NCBI RefSeq assembly: GCF_020532605.1
Contig: NZ_JAJATW010000009.1
Location: 1 to 64,000, forward strand
Length of the DNA: 64,000 bases
Reading direction: 5' to 3'
Source: Marinomonas algarum
GTDB lineage: Bacteria > Pseudomonadota > Gammaproteobacteria > Pseudomonadales > Marinomonadaceae
Each line of letters begins with the position of its first letter. The stretch's first letter is position 1. Made by a program: the position numbers and the translations under genes. This document shows positions 35,305 to 45,419 of this stretch, one piece after another. The notes below the pieces were generated by a model. That model was not told the origin of the DNA. It did not search any database and saw only the letters and a program-made list of their open reading frames with translations.

Positions 35305-37386
35305 TTAGACGTTTAGGTATTGATCATGGTTTGGAAGCCACCGAGATAACAGAGGAGCGACACGGTCTGGGTAGTGATTATGCAATTGAATCGCGGCTTT
35401 TTGAACGTCATCGAGTAGGTTTTTGTCTCGTTGTAAATCGGCGACTTTGAATTCCCACAGGCCCGTTTGTCGGGTGCCTAATAGCTCTCCTGGTCCTCGT
35501 AATTCGAGGTCTTTTTCCGCGATTTTGAAACCGTCACTGGTTTCCCGCATGGTCGACAAGCGCTCTTTGCCTTGTTGCCCTAAAGGGGCTTTATACAGCA
35601 ACACACAATGGCTGGCGGCTTGCCCTCGGCCCACTCGACCACGTAACTGATGAAGCTGGGCTAAGCCAAGGCGTTCCGGATTTTCGATGACCATTAAGCT
35701 TGCGTTGGGCACATCCACACCGACTTCGATCACGGTCGTGGCCACCAACAGTTGCAGATCGCCTGCTTTGAACTTTGCCATGATGTCGGCTTTTTCTTGG
35801 GACTTAAGGCGGCCATGTACCAAGCCAATTGACAAATTGCCCAGTTGCTCTTGTAGCAGCAGTGCGGTGTCCTCGGCGGCTTGGCACTGCAGGGCTTCGG
35901 ATTCTTCAATCAGAGTACATACCCAGTACGCTTGCTTGCCTTCTTCGCAGGCACTTTTTACCCGATCAATGACTTCTTGACGGCGTTGGTCTGACACCAC
36001 GACGGTATTGACCGGCGTACGTCCAGGCGGTAATTCGTCAATGATGGAGCAGTCCAAATCGGCATAGGCTGACATGGCGAGTGTGCGGGGAATAGGGGTG
36101 GCGGTCATGATGAGCTGGTGAGGTTGAATCCCGTGTTTCATGCCCTTTTCCCGCAACGCCATCCGTTGATGCACACCGAATCTGTGTTGTTCGTCGATCA
36201 CTGCTAAGGCCAAACGATCAAATTCTACGGTGTCTTGAAACAAGGCGTGGGTACCGACGACTAAGTGGGCGACACCTGAGGCGATGTCTGCGAGCTCTTT
36301 CTCTCGGGCTTTGCCTTTCAGTTTGCCAATCATCCAGGCCACGTTTAACCCAAGAGGCTCGAACCACTGGCGGAAGTTATGGTAATGCTGTTCGGCCAGA
36401 ATTTCTGTGGGTGCCATGATGGCGACCTGATAGCCGGCTTGCACAACAGACGCTGCAGCGAGCGCCGCTACCAGGGTTTTCCCCGATCCAACATCCCCTT
36501 GTACCAGGCGCAACATGGGATGGCCTGTACCCAAGTCTTGGAGAATTTCCCCAAAGACGCGTTGTTGGGCTTGAGTGGGTGAAAAAGGCAACTGAGACAG
36601 CAGTTGCTGGCTTAATGCGCCTGCGTTGGGCACGCGAACAGAAACATCTTGCTTGGCTTTTAGGCGCTTGCCGATCAGTGACAGTTGATGGGCCATGAGT
36701 TCTTCGAAGGACAAGCGATACTGGGCAGGGTGTGCCCCGGAGCGGAGCTGTTCTAAGTTGACGTCTTTGGTCGGATGGTGCAAAAACTGAATGGCGTCAC
36801 ACAAGGGCGATAAGCTAAAAGCATGACGCAGTTCGTCCGGTAACCATTCTTGTAAATTATACGGCGTTAATCGCTCTAATGCCTGTTCGCACAGTTGGCG
36901 GATTTTAGTCTGTGTTAGCCCCTCGGTAAGGGGGTAGATGGGCGTCAGTTGGGTCGCTTTCGGTGGTGTCTCTTCTTCGCTAATCAGCTGATATTCAGGG
37001 TGATAGATTTCAAAGCCTGAACTGCCACGACGGATTTCACCGAAACAACGCAGCCGTTTTCCTGCTTCAAGCTGCTTTTTTTGCGCGGCGGAGAAATGAA
37101 AGAAACGCAGGCACAAGGTACCAGTATGATCCTTGATTCGGCAGAGTAAGCTGCGACGCTTGCCCATTTTGATTTCTGCGCCGGTGATGTGGCCTTCAAT
37201 CACAGCCTCATCGCCAAAGCGCAATTGACCGATTGGCACAACGCGCGTTCGGTCTTGGTAGCGAATGGGAAGGTGAAACAGCAAGTCTTGCACCGTATTG
37301 AGGTGCAATCGAGCCAGTTTCTCCGCCATAGCGTTGCCGACGCCTTTCAGCTCGCGAACATCCTGAGTGTCTAATCCGTCAATCAT
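35305..37386 (-). CDS. recG: ATP-dependent DNA helicase RecG
   Basis: A 693-residue superfamily 2 helicase. The N-terminal wedge/OB domain (about residues 60-160) is followed by Walker A GDVGSGKT (near residue 297), the DEQH motif (DEQHRFGVHQRM), TATPIPRT and the C-terminal QLRGRVGRG motif VI plus the RecG TRG-like GPGELLGTRQTGL segment. It remodels stalled replication forks and Holliday junctions. It lies directly downstream of oxyR (36-base gap). Confidence 0.97.
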   Translation of the reverse strand: MIDGLDTQDVRELKGVGNAMAEKLARLHLNTVQDLLFHLPIRYQDRTRVVPIGQLRFGDEAVIEGHITGAEIKMGKRRSLLCRIKDHTGTLCLRFFHFSAAQKKQLEAGKRLRCFGEIRRGSSGFEIYHPEYQLISEEETPPKATQLTPIYPLTEGLTQTKIRQLCEQALERLTPYNLQEWLPDELRHAFSLSPLCDAIQFLHHPTKDVNLEQLRSGAHPAQYRLSFEELMAHQLSLIGKRLKAKQDVSVRVPNAGALSQQLLSQLPFSPTQAQQRVFGEILQDLGTGHPMLRLVQGDVGSGKTLVAALAAASVVQAGYQVAIMAPTEILAEQHYHNFRQWFEPLGLNVAWMIGKLKGKAREKELADIASGVAHLVVGTHALFQDTVEFDRLALAVIDEQHRFGVHQRMALREKGMKHGIQPHQLIMTATPIPRTLAMSAYADLDCSIIDELPPGRTPVNTVVVSDQRRQEVIDRVKSACEEGKQAYWVCTLIEESEALQCQAAEDTALLLQEQLGNLSIGLVHGRLKSQEKADIMAKFKAGDLQLLVATTVIEVGVDVPNASLMVIENPERLGLAQLHQLRGRVGRGQAASHCVLLYKAPLGQQGKERLSTMRETSDGFKIAEKDLELRGPGELLGTRQTGLWEFKVADLQRDKNLLDDVQKAAIQLHNHYPDRVAPLLSRWLPNHDQYLNV

Positions 37387-37422
37387 ACTAATGTATCCTA
37401 TAAGTGCCTGATTCAGTGGCCG

Positions 37423-38328
37423 TTACAGGTTTAAATGCTTACAAGCATCACGAATGGCTTGGCTGACCGCGTCAATGGCATTGGGTCGCGGAAAGCTAGC
37501 ACGCCAAGCAAGCGCTACGGTGCGCTTCGGCACGGGGGCCGCAAAGGGTCGTACTTCTAGCAGATCGTGGTTGATGTTGGTGACCGCGGATTTGGGCAAC
37601 ACTGTCACGCCAAGCCCCGATGACACCATGTAACGTATGGTTTCTAGTGAGCTGCCGTTGACCACGGTGCGCCCTTCACTGAAGTCACCTCCGTTCATCA
37701 AAGGGCAGGCTTCGAGTACCTGCTCACTGAAGCAATGCCCTTTACCAAGCAGCAAAAGGTTGTCCGTCGACAACTGGTCTGTTTCGATCTGCTTTAGCTC
37801 GGTCCAAGGGTGATTTTTGGGCATCAGCACAACAAATTCTTCTTCGTAGATTGGCTGAGTGACCACATCGGGCTCGCGGAATGGCAACGCCACGATAATG
37901 GCGTCCAGTTCACCGTTACGCAGTTTAGGGCGTAGGTTTTCAGTGAGGTCTTCCTCAATCATCAGAGGCATATTCGTTGCCGCTTTATGCAACGCAGGGA
38001 TCATGAAGGGAAATAGGTAAGGCGCAATGGTGTAAATAGCCCCAATTTTCAATGGGCTTTTTAATTGGTTTTTCCCTGACGCAGCCAACTCTTTGATCAT
38101 GTTTGCTTGATCCATGACGCGTTTGGCCTGCGCAATAATTTGCTCGCCCAGGGGGGTGATGTAAACCGAATTTTTGCTACGCTCGAAAATGGCAGTGCCT
38201 AATTCTTCTTCAAGCTTTTTGACGGCCACACTCAGGGTAGGCTGTGACACGTGACAGCGTTCTGCTGCACGGCCGAAATGTTTCTCGTCAGCCAGCATCA
38301 CAATGTATTTCAATTCCGTTAACGTCAT
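37423..38328 (-). CDS. oxyR: Hydrogen-peroxide-sensing regulator OxyR
   Basis: A 301-residue LysR-type regulator. The N-terminal HTH is MLADEKHFGRAAERCHVSQPTLSVAVKKLEEELG. The redox pair of OxyR is present: Cys in KGHCFSEQ and Cys in LEACPL, nine residues apart as in E. coli C199/C208. It activates antioxidant genes on H2O2 oxidation. It lies upstream of recG and is divergent from the YeeZ-like gene. Confidence 0.95.
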   Translation of the reverse strand: MTLTELKYIVMLADEKHFGRAAERCHVSQPTLSVAVKKLEEELGTAIFERSKNSVYITPLGEQIIAQAKRVMDQANMIKELAASGKNQLKSPLKIGAIYTIAPYLFPFMIPALHKAATNMPLMIEEDLTENLRPKLRNGELDAIIVALPFREPDVVTQPIYEEEFVVLMPKNHPWTELKQIETDQLSTDNLLLLGKGHCFSEQVLEACPLMNGGDFSEGRTVVNGSSLETIRYMVSSGLGVTVLPKSAVTNINHDLLEVRPFAAPVPKRTVALAWRASFPRPNAIDAVSQAIRDACKHLNL

Positions 38329-38456
38329 AACACACCTTTTTATCGGCTTGGTTCAGGGTTATTGTTAATAACTATGATAGTACATCATTTGATAAAGTAT
38401 ACTGGTTCTTTCATGGAATGAATGAGAATCTTATTTTAAGCAACGAGGAGAAAAAC

Positions 38457-39311
38457 ATGGCGAAAGTGCTGGTGGCAGGTTGTGGTGATTTGGGGTCCGG
38501 CGTGGCAAGTGCGTTGGTTGCACAAGGTCACAGTGTAACGGGAATCCGTCGCACACAGGATGACTTTCCGCAGGGGGTGCAGGGAATAACGGGCGATCTG
38601 ACGGAGATGGACCAAGCGTGCTTTCCTGATGCAGCGCTTATTTATCTAATTATGACGCCACAAGGCCGCACGGAAGCCAGTTATCGGGCCGCGTATTTTG
38701 ATACGGCACAAGCGCTTATTCGACGTTACTCGACGCAAGCAAACTTGCCTACCGTCATTTTTGTTTCCAGTACCAGCGTGTATGGTCAGAACGCGGGTGA
38801 GTGGGTGGATGAGACGACGCGGGCGGATCCTAAAACAGTGACGGCCACCGTATTAACAGACACAGAGCGTGCATTAGCGGCGGTGTTTCCTAGTGTCGCG
38901 GTACGTTGTTCGGGAATCTACGGTCCGGGTCGTTATCGAATGCTAGAAAAGGTACTCAGTGAAGAGGCATGGGGCGCAAACAGTTGGACAAATCGTGTGC
39001 ATCGGGACGACGTTGTGTCGGCTTTATTGCTGTTGGCCGATCTTGTTTTGTGTCATCCAGAATCAGAAGAATGCGTCCTTCCTGAACAGGTGATTGTGAC
39101 GGATCAAACGCCTGTGTCTATGTGGGAAGTGAAACTTTGGTTGGCCAGTTGTTTAGGCGCCAAGGTGATGGCAGAGTCCAGTGAAGGCTTTGCGCCTGTA
39201 TCGGGTAAGCGCATTCAAGGAGAGTATTTATTGTCAAAAGGCTGGCGCCCTATTTACCCAAGTTATACCGCAGGGTATCGTGGCTTGATCGACGCTTTTC
39301 AAAGCAGATAA
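38457..39311 (+). CDS. NAD(P)-binding epimerase/dehydratase-like protein (YeeZ type)
   Basis: About 284 residues from the ATG at 38457, which has a strong GAGGAG ribosome site; an upstream in-frame start would skip it. It has a Rossmann fold with VLVAGCGDLGSGVASALVAQGH at the N-terminus, and atypical SDR features SSTSVYGQNAGEWVDE and IYGPGRYRML, as in E. coli YeeZ. The substrate is unknown. It is divergent from oxyR, with a TATACT -10 near 38400, and is followed by a bidirectional terminator. Confidence 0.85.
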   Translation: MAKVLVAGCGDLGSGVASALVAQGHSVTGIRRTQDDFPQGVQGITGDLTEMDQACFPDAALIYLIMTPQGRTEASYRAAYFDTAQALIRRYSTQANLPTVIFVSSTSVYGQNAGEWVDETTRADPKTVTATVLTDTERALAAVFPSVAVRCSGIYGPGRYRMLEKVLSEEAWGANSWTNRVHRDDVVSALLLLADLVLCHPESEECVLPEQVIVTDQTPVSMWEVKLWLASCLGAKVMAESSEGFAPVSGKRIQGEYLLSKGWRPIYPSYTAGYRGLIDAFQSR

Positions 39312-39340
39312 ACGATTTTCACAGTATGTTACCCTAATAA

Positions 39341-39367
39341 AATAAAAAAGAGGCCCTCTTTTTTATT
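39341..39367. terminator. Bidirectional terminator between the YeeZ-like gene and ridA
   Basis: A perfect inverted repeat, AATAAAAAAGAGG / CCTCTTTTTTATT, centred at 39354 gives a GC core with T tracts on both strands. It can terminate both convergent genes. Confidence 0.9.
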
Positions 39368-39398
39368 CGCCTGTCATTCAGTATGACAGCAGAGACAC

Positions 39399-39785
39399 TT
39401 AGTCTTCCAGTACCATGATACCTTCGATTTCTACTTGAACGCCTTTTGGCAATGCACGAACACCCATAGCGGCACGCGCTGGGTAAGGTTGCTTAACGAA
39501 TTGAGTCATGACTTCGTTAACCGTAGCGAAATTGCCAAGATCGGTCATGAAGATATTGAATTTTACGATGTCTTCTAAAGAGCCACCGGCTGCGGCACAC
39601 ACCGCTTGCAAGTTTTTAAAAACCTGTTTGGTTTGATCAACGATGTCTTCACTGATGACTTCCATGGTTTCTGGCACCAAAGGAATTTGACCTGATACAT
39701 ACACAGTGTTGCCTGCACGAACCGCTTGAGAGTATGGACCAATTGCTGCTGGTGCGTTTTCAGTGTGAATGACTTGTTTTGCCAT
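39399..39785 (-). CDS. ridA: 2-iminobutanoate/2-iminopropanoate deaminase RidA
   Basis: 128 residues from the ATG at 39785, the standard length for this family; the open frame extends 32 residues upstream with no similarity. Family motifs are [19 protein letters not shown], and the substrate-binding Arg in [22 protein letters not shown]. It hydrolyses reactive enamine/imine by-products of PLP enzymes in the cytosol. It lies downstream of spoT, behind a hairpin terminator, so it likely has its own promoter. Confidence 0.96.
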   Translation of the reverse strand: MAKQVIHTENAPAAIGPYSQAVRAGNTVYVSGQIPLVPETMEVISEDIVDQTKQVFKNLQAVCAAAGGSLEDIVKFNIFMTDLGNFATVNEVMTQFVKQPYPARAAMGVRALPKGVQVEIEGIMVLED

Positions 39786-39830
39786 GATACGTATCCTTTT
39801 TAGAGAGTAGTGATTAAAAAATAACGAATA

Positions 39831-39858
39831 AAATGGCATGCCCAACAAGAGCATGCCA
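39831..39858 (-). terminator. Hairpin terminator after spoT
   Basis: TGGCATGC and GCATGCCA (8 base pairs, 9-base loop) are followed on the minus strand by TTTTATT, forming an intrinsic terminator between spoT and ridA. Confidence 0.65.
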
Positions 39859-39892
39859 CAGATAAAGTATAGGGTGAGCAAGGCGCTTTGAA

Positions 39893-42010
39893 TCAGCGCC
39901 CAACGATGGTTTCACGTGATACCTTTTCAACACAGCGCACGGCTTTGATACGACGCATCACATCGGCCAATCCCACACGACTGGAAATTGTAATGCTCAA
40001 ACGCAAGCGACTGACGCGGCCTCGTTCAATAATGTCGAGATTTGACACTTGGAAGTCGGTATCGCTGATAGAGCTGGCAATATTTGCCACCGCACCCCGT
40101 TCATTTATGTAGGTCACGATAAGGCTAATGTTGAGCTCTTCTTCAATTTCTTTGCCCCACGCCATATGAATAAAGCGCTCGGGGTTAGAAAGGTGATCCT
40201 GTACGTTTGGACAATTCAAGTGATGAATCACAATGCCCTTGTCGACCTGCACAGAGCCGACAATCGGGTCACCTGGGATCGGTGCGCAACATTTAGCATA
40301 GGATATCAGCATACCTTCAGAGCCGTTGACCTTGAAGGATTTTGGCGTAATCAAGGTTTCTTCGTCGTAATTTGGGAAGAGTTCACGTGCTACCAAATAC
40401 CCTACATGTCGGCCTTTACCGATGGACTCTAATAAGTCATCTAATGAAGCCAGCTGGTGGTTATTCAATACTTGTGCAATTTGTTCGATGGTTAACTCTT
40501 CAATGTTGGTTTTAAACGCATTGAGTGAGCGTGTTAACAAGCGATTGCCGATGGAAATGGCGTTTTCGCGCTGTTTGTCTTTTAAGTAGTGACGAATATT
40601 AGTGCGTGCTTTGCCCGTAATGGCAAAACTCAGCCAAGCGACATTAGGCTGGGCATTTTTCGCGGTAATGATTTCTACCGTTTGACCGCTTTCAAGCTGG
40701 GTACTCAGCGGAGCCAAACGTCGGTTAATTCGACAAGAAATACAGGTATTACCAATTTCAGTGTGAACACCGTAGGCAAAATCGACCGGTGTTGCACCAG
40801 AAGGTAATTCAATAATTTGTCCATTGGGCGTGAAAACATAAACTTCGTCAGGGAACAAGTCACTTTTTACGTTATCGACAAATTCAACGGGGTTACGTGC
40901 TTTTTGCTGGATTTCCAGCAAGCTTTTTACCCATTTCGTAGCGCGATCGTGATTGCTTGGCATGTTTGACGTGCCGCTGACTTTGTAAGCCCAGTGTGCT
41001 GCGATACCGTTATTGGCGACGAGATCCATTTCTTCGGTCCGAATTTGCACTTCCATTGGGATGCCATTGGAGCCCAAGACAGTGGTGTGCAAGGATTGGT
41101 AACCGTTAGATTTGGGGACAGCAATGTAATCTTTAAAACGCCCTTCGATCGGTTTAAAGAGGGCGTGAATAACCCCTAAGATTCGATAACAGCTGTCATG
41201 GCGATCGGTGACGATGCGCACACCCATGACGTCCATAATTTCCGCTAAAGACCGACGTTTTTTGTCCATCTTCTGGTAAATGCTGTAAATGTGTTTTTCT
41301 CGAACGCTGATGGTTGCTTCGATGTAATCAGCGGCCAATTCGGCGCGAATATGATCTTCAAGCTTTTGGGTGTCCTTGATGCGCTGCTGGCCATATTTTT
41401 TATTGATGGCGCGTTGCAGCATGCGTGCTCGCATTGGGTAGTAAGCTTGAAAAGCCAGAGACTCCAAATCGACGCGTACTTTATACATTCCTAAGCGGTT
41501 GGCAATAGGCGCATAAATATCGAGCGTTTCTCGGGCGATACGACGTTTCTTATGGGCAGGCATGGCGTCAAGAGTACGCATATTATGCAAGCGGTCAGCC
41601 AACTTGACTAAGATGACACGAATATCGTCTGCCATGGCCATGGCCATTTTTTGAAAGTTATGGGCTTGTTTTTCAACTTGGCTGTTGAACTCTAGATGGG
41701 TCAATTTACTGACGCCATCGACGAGGCTGGCCACCTCTGCACCAAATTGTTCGGTTAAGGCTTCGCGACTGATGCCGGTGTCTTCAATCACGTCGTGCAA
41801 TAGGGCCGCAGTCAATCCATCGCAATCCATTCGAAGTTCCGACAGAATTTCGGCGACAGCGAGAGGATGGGTGACATAGGGCTCGCCACTTTTACGCTTT
41901 TGTCCGTCATGGGCTTGTTCAGCGTAGAAGTAAGCGCGTTTTACCTTAGCGATTTGGTCATAAGGTAAATACTGACTGAGTGTCAGGGCTAAATTCTCAA
42001 TGGTATACAT
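39893..42010 (-). CDS. spoT: Bifunctional (p)ppGpp synthetase/hydrolase SpoT
   Basis: A 705-residue RelA/SpoT enzyme with an intact HD hydrolase site ([19 protein letters not shown] near residue 72), a synthetase domain ([18 protein letters not shown]), TGS ([31 protein letters not shown]), a helical region, a CC-type zinc-finger segment ([16 protein letters not shown]) and a C-terminal ACT domain. The conserved HD residues mark it as SpoT rather than the synthetase-only RelA. It sets stringent-response alarmone levels. It is in the gmk-rpoZ-spoT order of gammaproteobacteria. Confidence 0.97.
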   Translation of the reverse strand: MYTIENLALTLSQYLPYDQIAKVKRAYFYAEQAHDGQKRKSGEPYVTHPLAVAEILSELRMDCDGLTAALLHDVIEDTGISREALTEQFGAEVASLVDGVSKLTHLEFNSQVEKQAHNFQKMAMAMADDIRVILVKLADRLHNMRTLDAMPAHKKRRIARETLDIYAPIANRLGMYKVRVDLESLAFQAYYPMRARMLQRAINKKYGQQRIKDTQKLEDHIRAELAADYIEATISVREKHIYSIYQKMDKKRRSLAEIMDVMGVRIVTDRHDSCYRILGVIHALFKPIEGRFKDYIAVPKSNGYQSLHTTVLGSNGIPMEVQIRTEEMDLVANNGIAAHWAYKVSGTSNMPSNHDRATKWVKSLLEIQQKARNPVEFVDNVKSDLFPDEVYVFTPNGQIIELPSGATPVDFAYGVHTEIGNTCISCRINRRLAPLSTQLESGQTVEIITAKNAQPNVAWLSFAITGKARTNIRHYLKDKQRENAISIGNRLLTRSLNAFKTNIEELTIEQIAQVLNNHQLASLDDLLESIGKGRHVGYLVARELFPNYDEETLITPKSFKVNGSEGMLISYAKCCAPIPGDPIVGSVQVDKGIVIHHLNCPNVQDHLSNPERFIHMAWGKEIEEELNISLIVTYINERGAVANIASSISDTDFQVSNLDIIERGRVSRLRLSITISSRVGLADVMRRIKAVRCVEKVSRETIVGR

Positions 42011-42070
42011 CGCTCACCTCACTTAGGCAAAAAAAGCGCGAGAGCTGTGTTATGAGCGACACCATAGAAA

Positions 42071-42295
42071 TTAAAACTCGTGCGTTGGGCGTTTTTGCTG
42101 ATCAACGTTGTGTGCGTTAATCACGTTCTCTGCGATTTCACGCAGTGCCACGACAGTGACTTTATCGCCTTCTAGAGGCACTTTTGCGTCTTCACCGCCG
42201 GTAGCAAGTTGACGGGCGCGTTTTGACGCAACCATTACTAATTCAAAGCGGTTATCAACGTTTTCTAAACAATCTTCTACGGTAACTCGAGCCAT
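42071..42295 (-). CDS. rpoZ: RNA polymerase omega subunit RpoZ
   Basis: A 74-residue protein matching omega from the start [20 protein letters not shown] through SKRARQL to [12 protein letters not shown]. It helps RNA polymerase assembly and forms part of a ppGpp site with beta', which suits its place between gmk and spoT. Confidence 0.96.
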   Translation of the reverse strand: MARVTVEDCLENVDNRFELVMVASKRARQLATGGEDAKVPLEGDKVTVVALREIAENVINAHNVDQQKRPTHEF

Positions 42296-42352
42296 CTTGA
42301 CCTCTGTATTCGGTTATCTATATTTCCAATAGTGATTCTACTTAACGGCTTC

Positions 42353-42976
42353 TTATAATGACAAGAGATCATTTATAAGATTGCCATGTTTTTCTTGCAT
42401 TATCGGTGTTTTTGCACGCATGGCGGTAAAAATAGCCGCCATTTGTGACAACGCTACATCGAAATCATCATTCACAATGACAAAGTCGTATTCGTGATAG
42501 TGGGACATCTCACTTACCGCTTTTGCCATACGACGTTGAATGACCTCTGTGGTGTCGGTTGCGCGTTGTGTTAAACGTTTTTCAAGATCGTTTAGCGACG
42601 GTGGCAACACAAAAATACCGATCGCCTCTGGGTAGAGTTGACGTACCTGACGTGCCCCTTGCCAATCTATTTCTAAGATAACATCCAAGCCTTGCTCTAG
42701 CATGGAGAAAATCGATTTTTTTGACGTACCGTAGTAATGATCAAACACTTGAGCGTGTTCAAAAAATGCATCCTCTGCGATCATGTCCAGAAACGATTCG
42801 TCATCAATGAAGTAATATTCTCGACCGTGTTCTTCCCCTGTGCGTGGTGCACGGGTAGTGTGTGAAATCGAGATTCTGACCTTGTCATCTTGTCCAATTA
42901 ACGCTTTGTATAGCGTGGATTTACCTGCACCAGAAGGTGCCGATAAAATGAATAAATTGCCTTGGTGTTTGTGCAT
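42353..42976 (-). CDS. gmk: Guanylate kinase Gmk
   Basis: 207 residues from the ATG at 42976, the same length as E. coli Gmk; the frame continues upstream only to a TTG. P-loop SAPSGAGKST near residue 11, GMP-binding SHTTRAPRTGEEHGREYYF, and EIDWQGARQVR. It converts GMP to GDP in the cytosol. First gene of the gmk-rpoZ-spoT cluster. Confidence 0.96.
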   Translation of the reverse strand: MHKHQGNLFILSAPSGAGKSTLYKALIGQDDKVRISISHTTRAPRTGEEHGREYYFIDDESFLDMIAEDAFFEHAQVFDHYYGTSKKSIFSMLEQGLDVILEIDWQGARQVRQLYPEAIGIFVLPPSLNDLEKRLTQRATDTTEVIQRRMAKAVSEMSHYHEYDFVIVNDDFDVALSQMAAIFTAMRAKTPIMQEKHGNLINDLLSL

Positions 42977-43095
42977 GAGGTTGTTTTGTCCGCCAGTCAA
43001 TGTTTTTCCAATATCTTACTATAATATAAGACTAGGGTACGACCCCCCCTGTGGCGGTAGGATGTGGAGGTCGAAAAACCAGAAAACACAGTCTA

Positions 43096-43125
43096 TTCGA
43101 GAAAAACGGTATGATGTGTTATAAA
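43096..43125 (+). promoter_or_regulatory. Possible promoter for the REC/EAL operon
   Basis: TTCGAG (43096-43101) and TATAAA (43120-43125) are spaced by 18 bases, about 115 bases before the ATG at 43241. The -35 is a weak match. Confidence 0.35.
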
Positions 43126-43240
43126 ATTATCTGATACTGGCTTATAGGCCATGAACGGTAAAGTCCAATGTTATCTGTACCTTTATCGTCCTCACAAGAC
43201 AACGTGTTTGATCTCAGGCAAGACGAATAAGGAATCAATA

Positions 43241-45403
43241 ATGGACTTACCTTCAGACAAAAGACAACACTGCAAAATTTTATCTGTTGAAGATGACTCT
43301 GACTATCAAGAAGCCTTGCTGAACGGGCTTAACTCGCTTAATTTTGACGAGAAAGAAGTAACCTTTTTAACGGCTTCTTCCGCCACGGAAGCGGCAACAA
43401 TTATTGCGGCAAACCCTGATATTTCCGTTGTTTTTCTCGATGTTGTGATGGAGTCTGACCAAGCAGGGTTGCGCTTAATCCGCATTATTCGTGACGTTAT
43501 AGGCAACGATTTGATGCGCATTGTGTTGTTGACAGGGCAGCCTGGTATGGCACCGGTGAATGACTTAATCGCCCAGTATGATATTGATGATTACTGGTGT
43601 AAGTCAGATTTAACGCAAGCTCACTTGCAAACCATCGTGTTAAGTAATCTACGTACTTGGGAGCATCTTTCTGATATGAAAGAAGCCCGTCATAGCATGC
43701 AACTCCTATTAGCGGCCAGCCAGAGATTGGCGTCAAAAAGTGATTTAACCGATTACGCCCATTCTATTCTTGAAGAAATTGGCGTCCTGCTGAAACTGAA
43801 AAATGGCGGTATTGTCTGCTTATTTCACCCTGAGAATGAAGCAATAGACAAGGCTCTTATTGTGGCCAGCAGTGGTGAATTTGCCCCATATGCTCATAAG
43901 CCTTTTTCATCGGTGCAGGAAGAGACCTCGTTACAAGACGCCGTTCTTTTGGCCAATGAACAAAAAAGCCATGTTTTCTTAGACAGTTTTTCCGTTTTGT
44001 ACTTTGCCAATAAAGAACTAGAAGGCTCAGAATACCTGGTTGTTGTTAAGTTAGACCGCCAACTAGCATCAAATGAGATTAATTTGATGCAGGTGTTTTG
44101 TGAGAATATTCGAGCAGGTTTCCGCAACGTTGTCTTACACAGTAAACTCACTGAGTTGGCCTATATAGAGCCGTCTTTGGGCATCCATAATAAAAACTGG
44201 TTGATTCGTGAAATTCGCGATATGTTTTCTTGGGAGAGAGAAAAAGCCACTTTACTGATGTTTTACGTCGAGGATTTGGCGTACACCGAATCTGTTTTAG
44301 GAACAAAATATTGTGATCAACTGACCTTATCCCTGTATCAGCATTTAAGTGACTTTTTCGGTCAGTCTTTTGATATTTCTTTGTTGGAACGCGATACCTT
44401 TGTGGTATTGGTTTACGACAAGCCCGAGTATGATGCGTCTTCTTTGGAGCGTATTATTCACACCAGTGTGATGGTTGAAGATGCCACTTATTCCTTAGAT
44501 TTAACCGTCAGTTCTGTGACGTGCAGTGAATTCCCTTTTTACAGTGCTGAGCAACTCGTCAGTGTCGGCAAAAGTACGTTGGAAAGGGCAAAATACGATG
44601 GGGTTTCTTTCTTAGCGTTTTCAGAAGAGCTGGCCTCAGCGATGTTTGGTCGCTATGAGTTGTTAAAAGAGCTTCGAGAGGCCATTTTGAATGATGGTAT
44701 TGAGGCGTATTTTCAACCTAAGATGAACTTGAAAGACAATACCCTAGTCGGGTTTGAAGCGTTGGCGCGTTGGCGCTCTAAAGATGGTACTTTTATTCCA
44801 CCTGATCAATTTATCCCTCTGGCAGAAAGCAGTGGCTTAATTGACAAGCTAGATCAACAGATGGTTCGAGAATCTTGTAAGGCCATTAATGCCTTAAAGA
44901 AACGAGGAATCAGCGTGCCCATTTCGGTCAACGTCGCGGGCAGTGAGATTATTCGACCAGATTACTTTGATGAATTTAATGCTTTGTTGGCGGAAGAAGA
45001 CATTCCCTACGAAATGATTGAGTTAGAGATTACAGAATCTCAGTTTATTGAAGAAAAAAGTTACATCAACACACATTTGTCGGCATTGCAGGCACTGGGC
45101 GTGGGCATCAATATTGATGACTTTGGTACCGGCTACTCTTCTTTGGCCTACCTGTCTACCTTGTCGGTATCAACGATTAAGATCGATCACAGCTTTGTTT
45201 GGCGAATGGAAGAGTCAGATAAAGACTGGAAAATTCTAAAAATGATTGTAGAGCTCGGTAATAGCCTTGGCTTTAATGTCATTGCTGAAGGCATTGAAAC
45301 AGAGCAGCAGAAGTGTCATTTGTTGTCGCTAGGGTGCGACTACGGTCAAGGGTATTTGTTGGCCAGACCCATGTCATTGAAAAAGGTGCTCGATTGGCTC
45401 TGA
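43241..45403 (+). CDS. Response regulator with REC-DUF3369-GGDEF-EAL domains (c-di-GMP phosphodiesterase)
   Basis: 720 residues from the ATG at 43241 (AAGGAA upstream). The receiver (about 10-130) has phospho-Asp in VVFLDVVME. A DUF3369 sensor-like module spans about 145-315. A GGDEF-type domain (about 320-455) has the signature replaced by ERDTF, so cyclase activity is unlikely. The EAL domain (about 470-710) has intact residues: GFEALARW, SVNVAGSE, ELEITES, DDFGTGYSSL, IKIDHSF and AEGIET. It should hydrolyse c-di-GMP when phosphorylated or released. The kinase gene 16 bases downstream is its probable partner. Confidence 0.9.
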   Translation: MDLPSDKRQHCKILSVEDDSDYQEALLNGLNSLNFDEKEVTFLTASSATEAATIIAANPDISVVFLDVVMESDQAGLRLIRIIRDVIGNDLMRIVLLTGQPGMAPVNDLIAQYDIDDYWCKSDLTQAHLQTIVLSNLRTWEHLSDMKEARHSMQLLLAASQRLASKSDLTDYAHSILEEIGVLLKLKNGGIVCLFHPENEAIDKALIVASSGEFAPYAHKPFSSVQEETSLQDAVLLANEQKSHVFLDSFSVLYFANKELEGSEYLVVVKLDRQLASNEINLMQVFCENIRAGFRNVVLHSKLTELAYIEPSLGIHNKNWLIREIRDMFSWEREKATLLMFYVEDLAYTESVLGTKYCDQLTLSLYQHLSDFFGQSFDISLLERDTFVVLVYDKPEYDASSLERIIHTSVMVEDATYSLDLTVSSVTCSEFPFYSAEQLVSVGKSTLERAKYDGVSFLAFSEELASAMFGRYELLKELREAILNDGIEAYFQPKMNLKDNTLVGFEALARWRSKDGTFIPPDQFIPLAESSGLIDKLDQQMVRESCKAINALKKRGISVPISVNVAGSEIIRPDYFDEFNALLAEEDIPYEMIELEITESQFIEEKSYINTHLSALQALGVGINIDDFGTGYSSLAYLSTLSVSTIKIDHSFVWRMEESDKDWKILKMIVELGNSLGFNVIAEGIETEQQKCHLLSLGCDYGQGYLLARPMSLKKVLDWL

Positions 45404-45419
45404 CTAGGCGACTGATAGT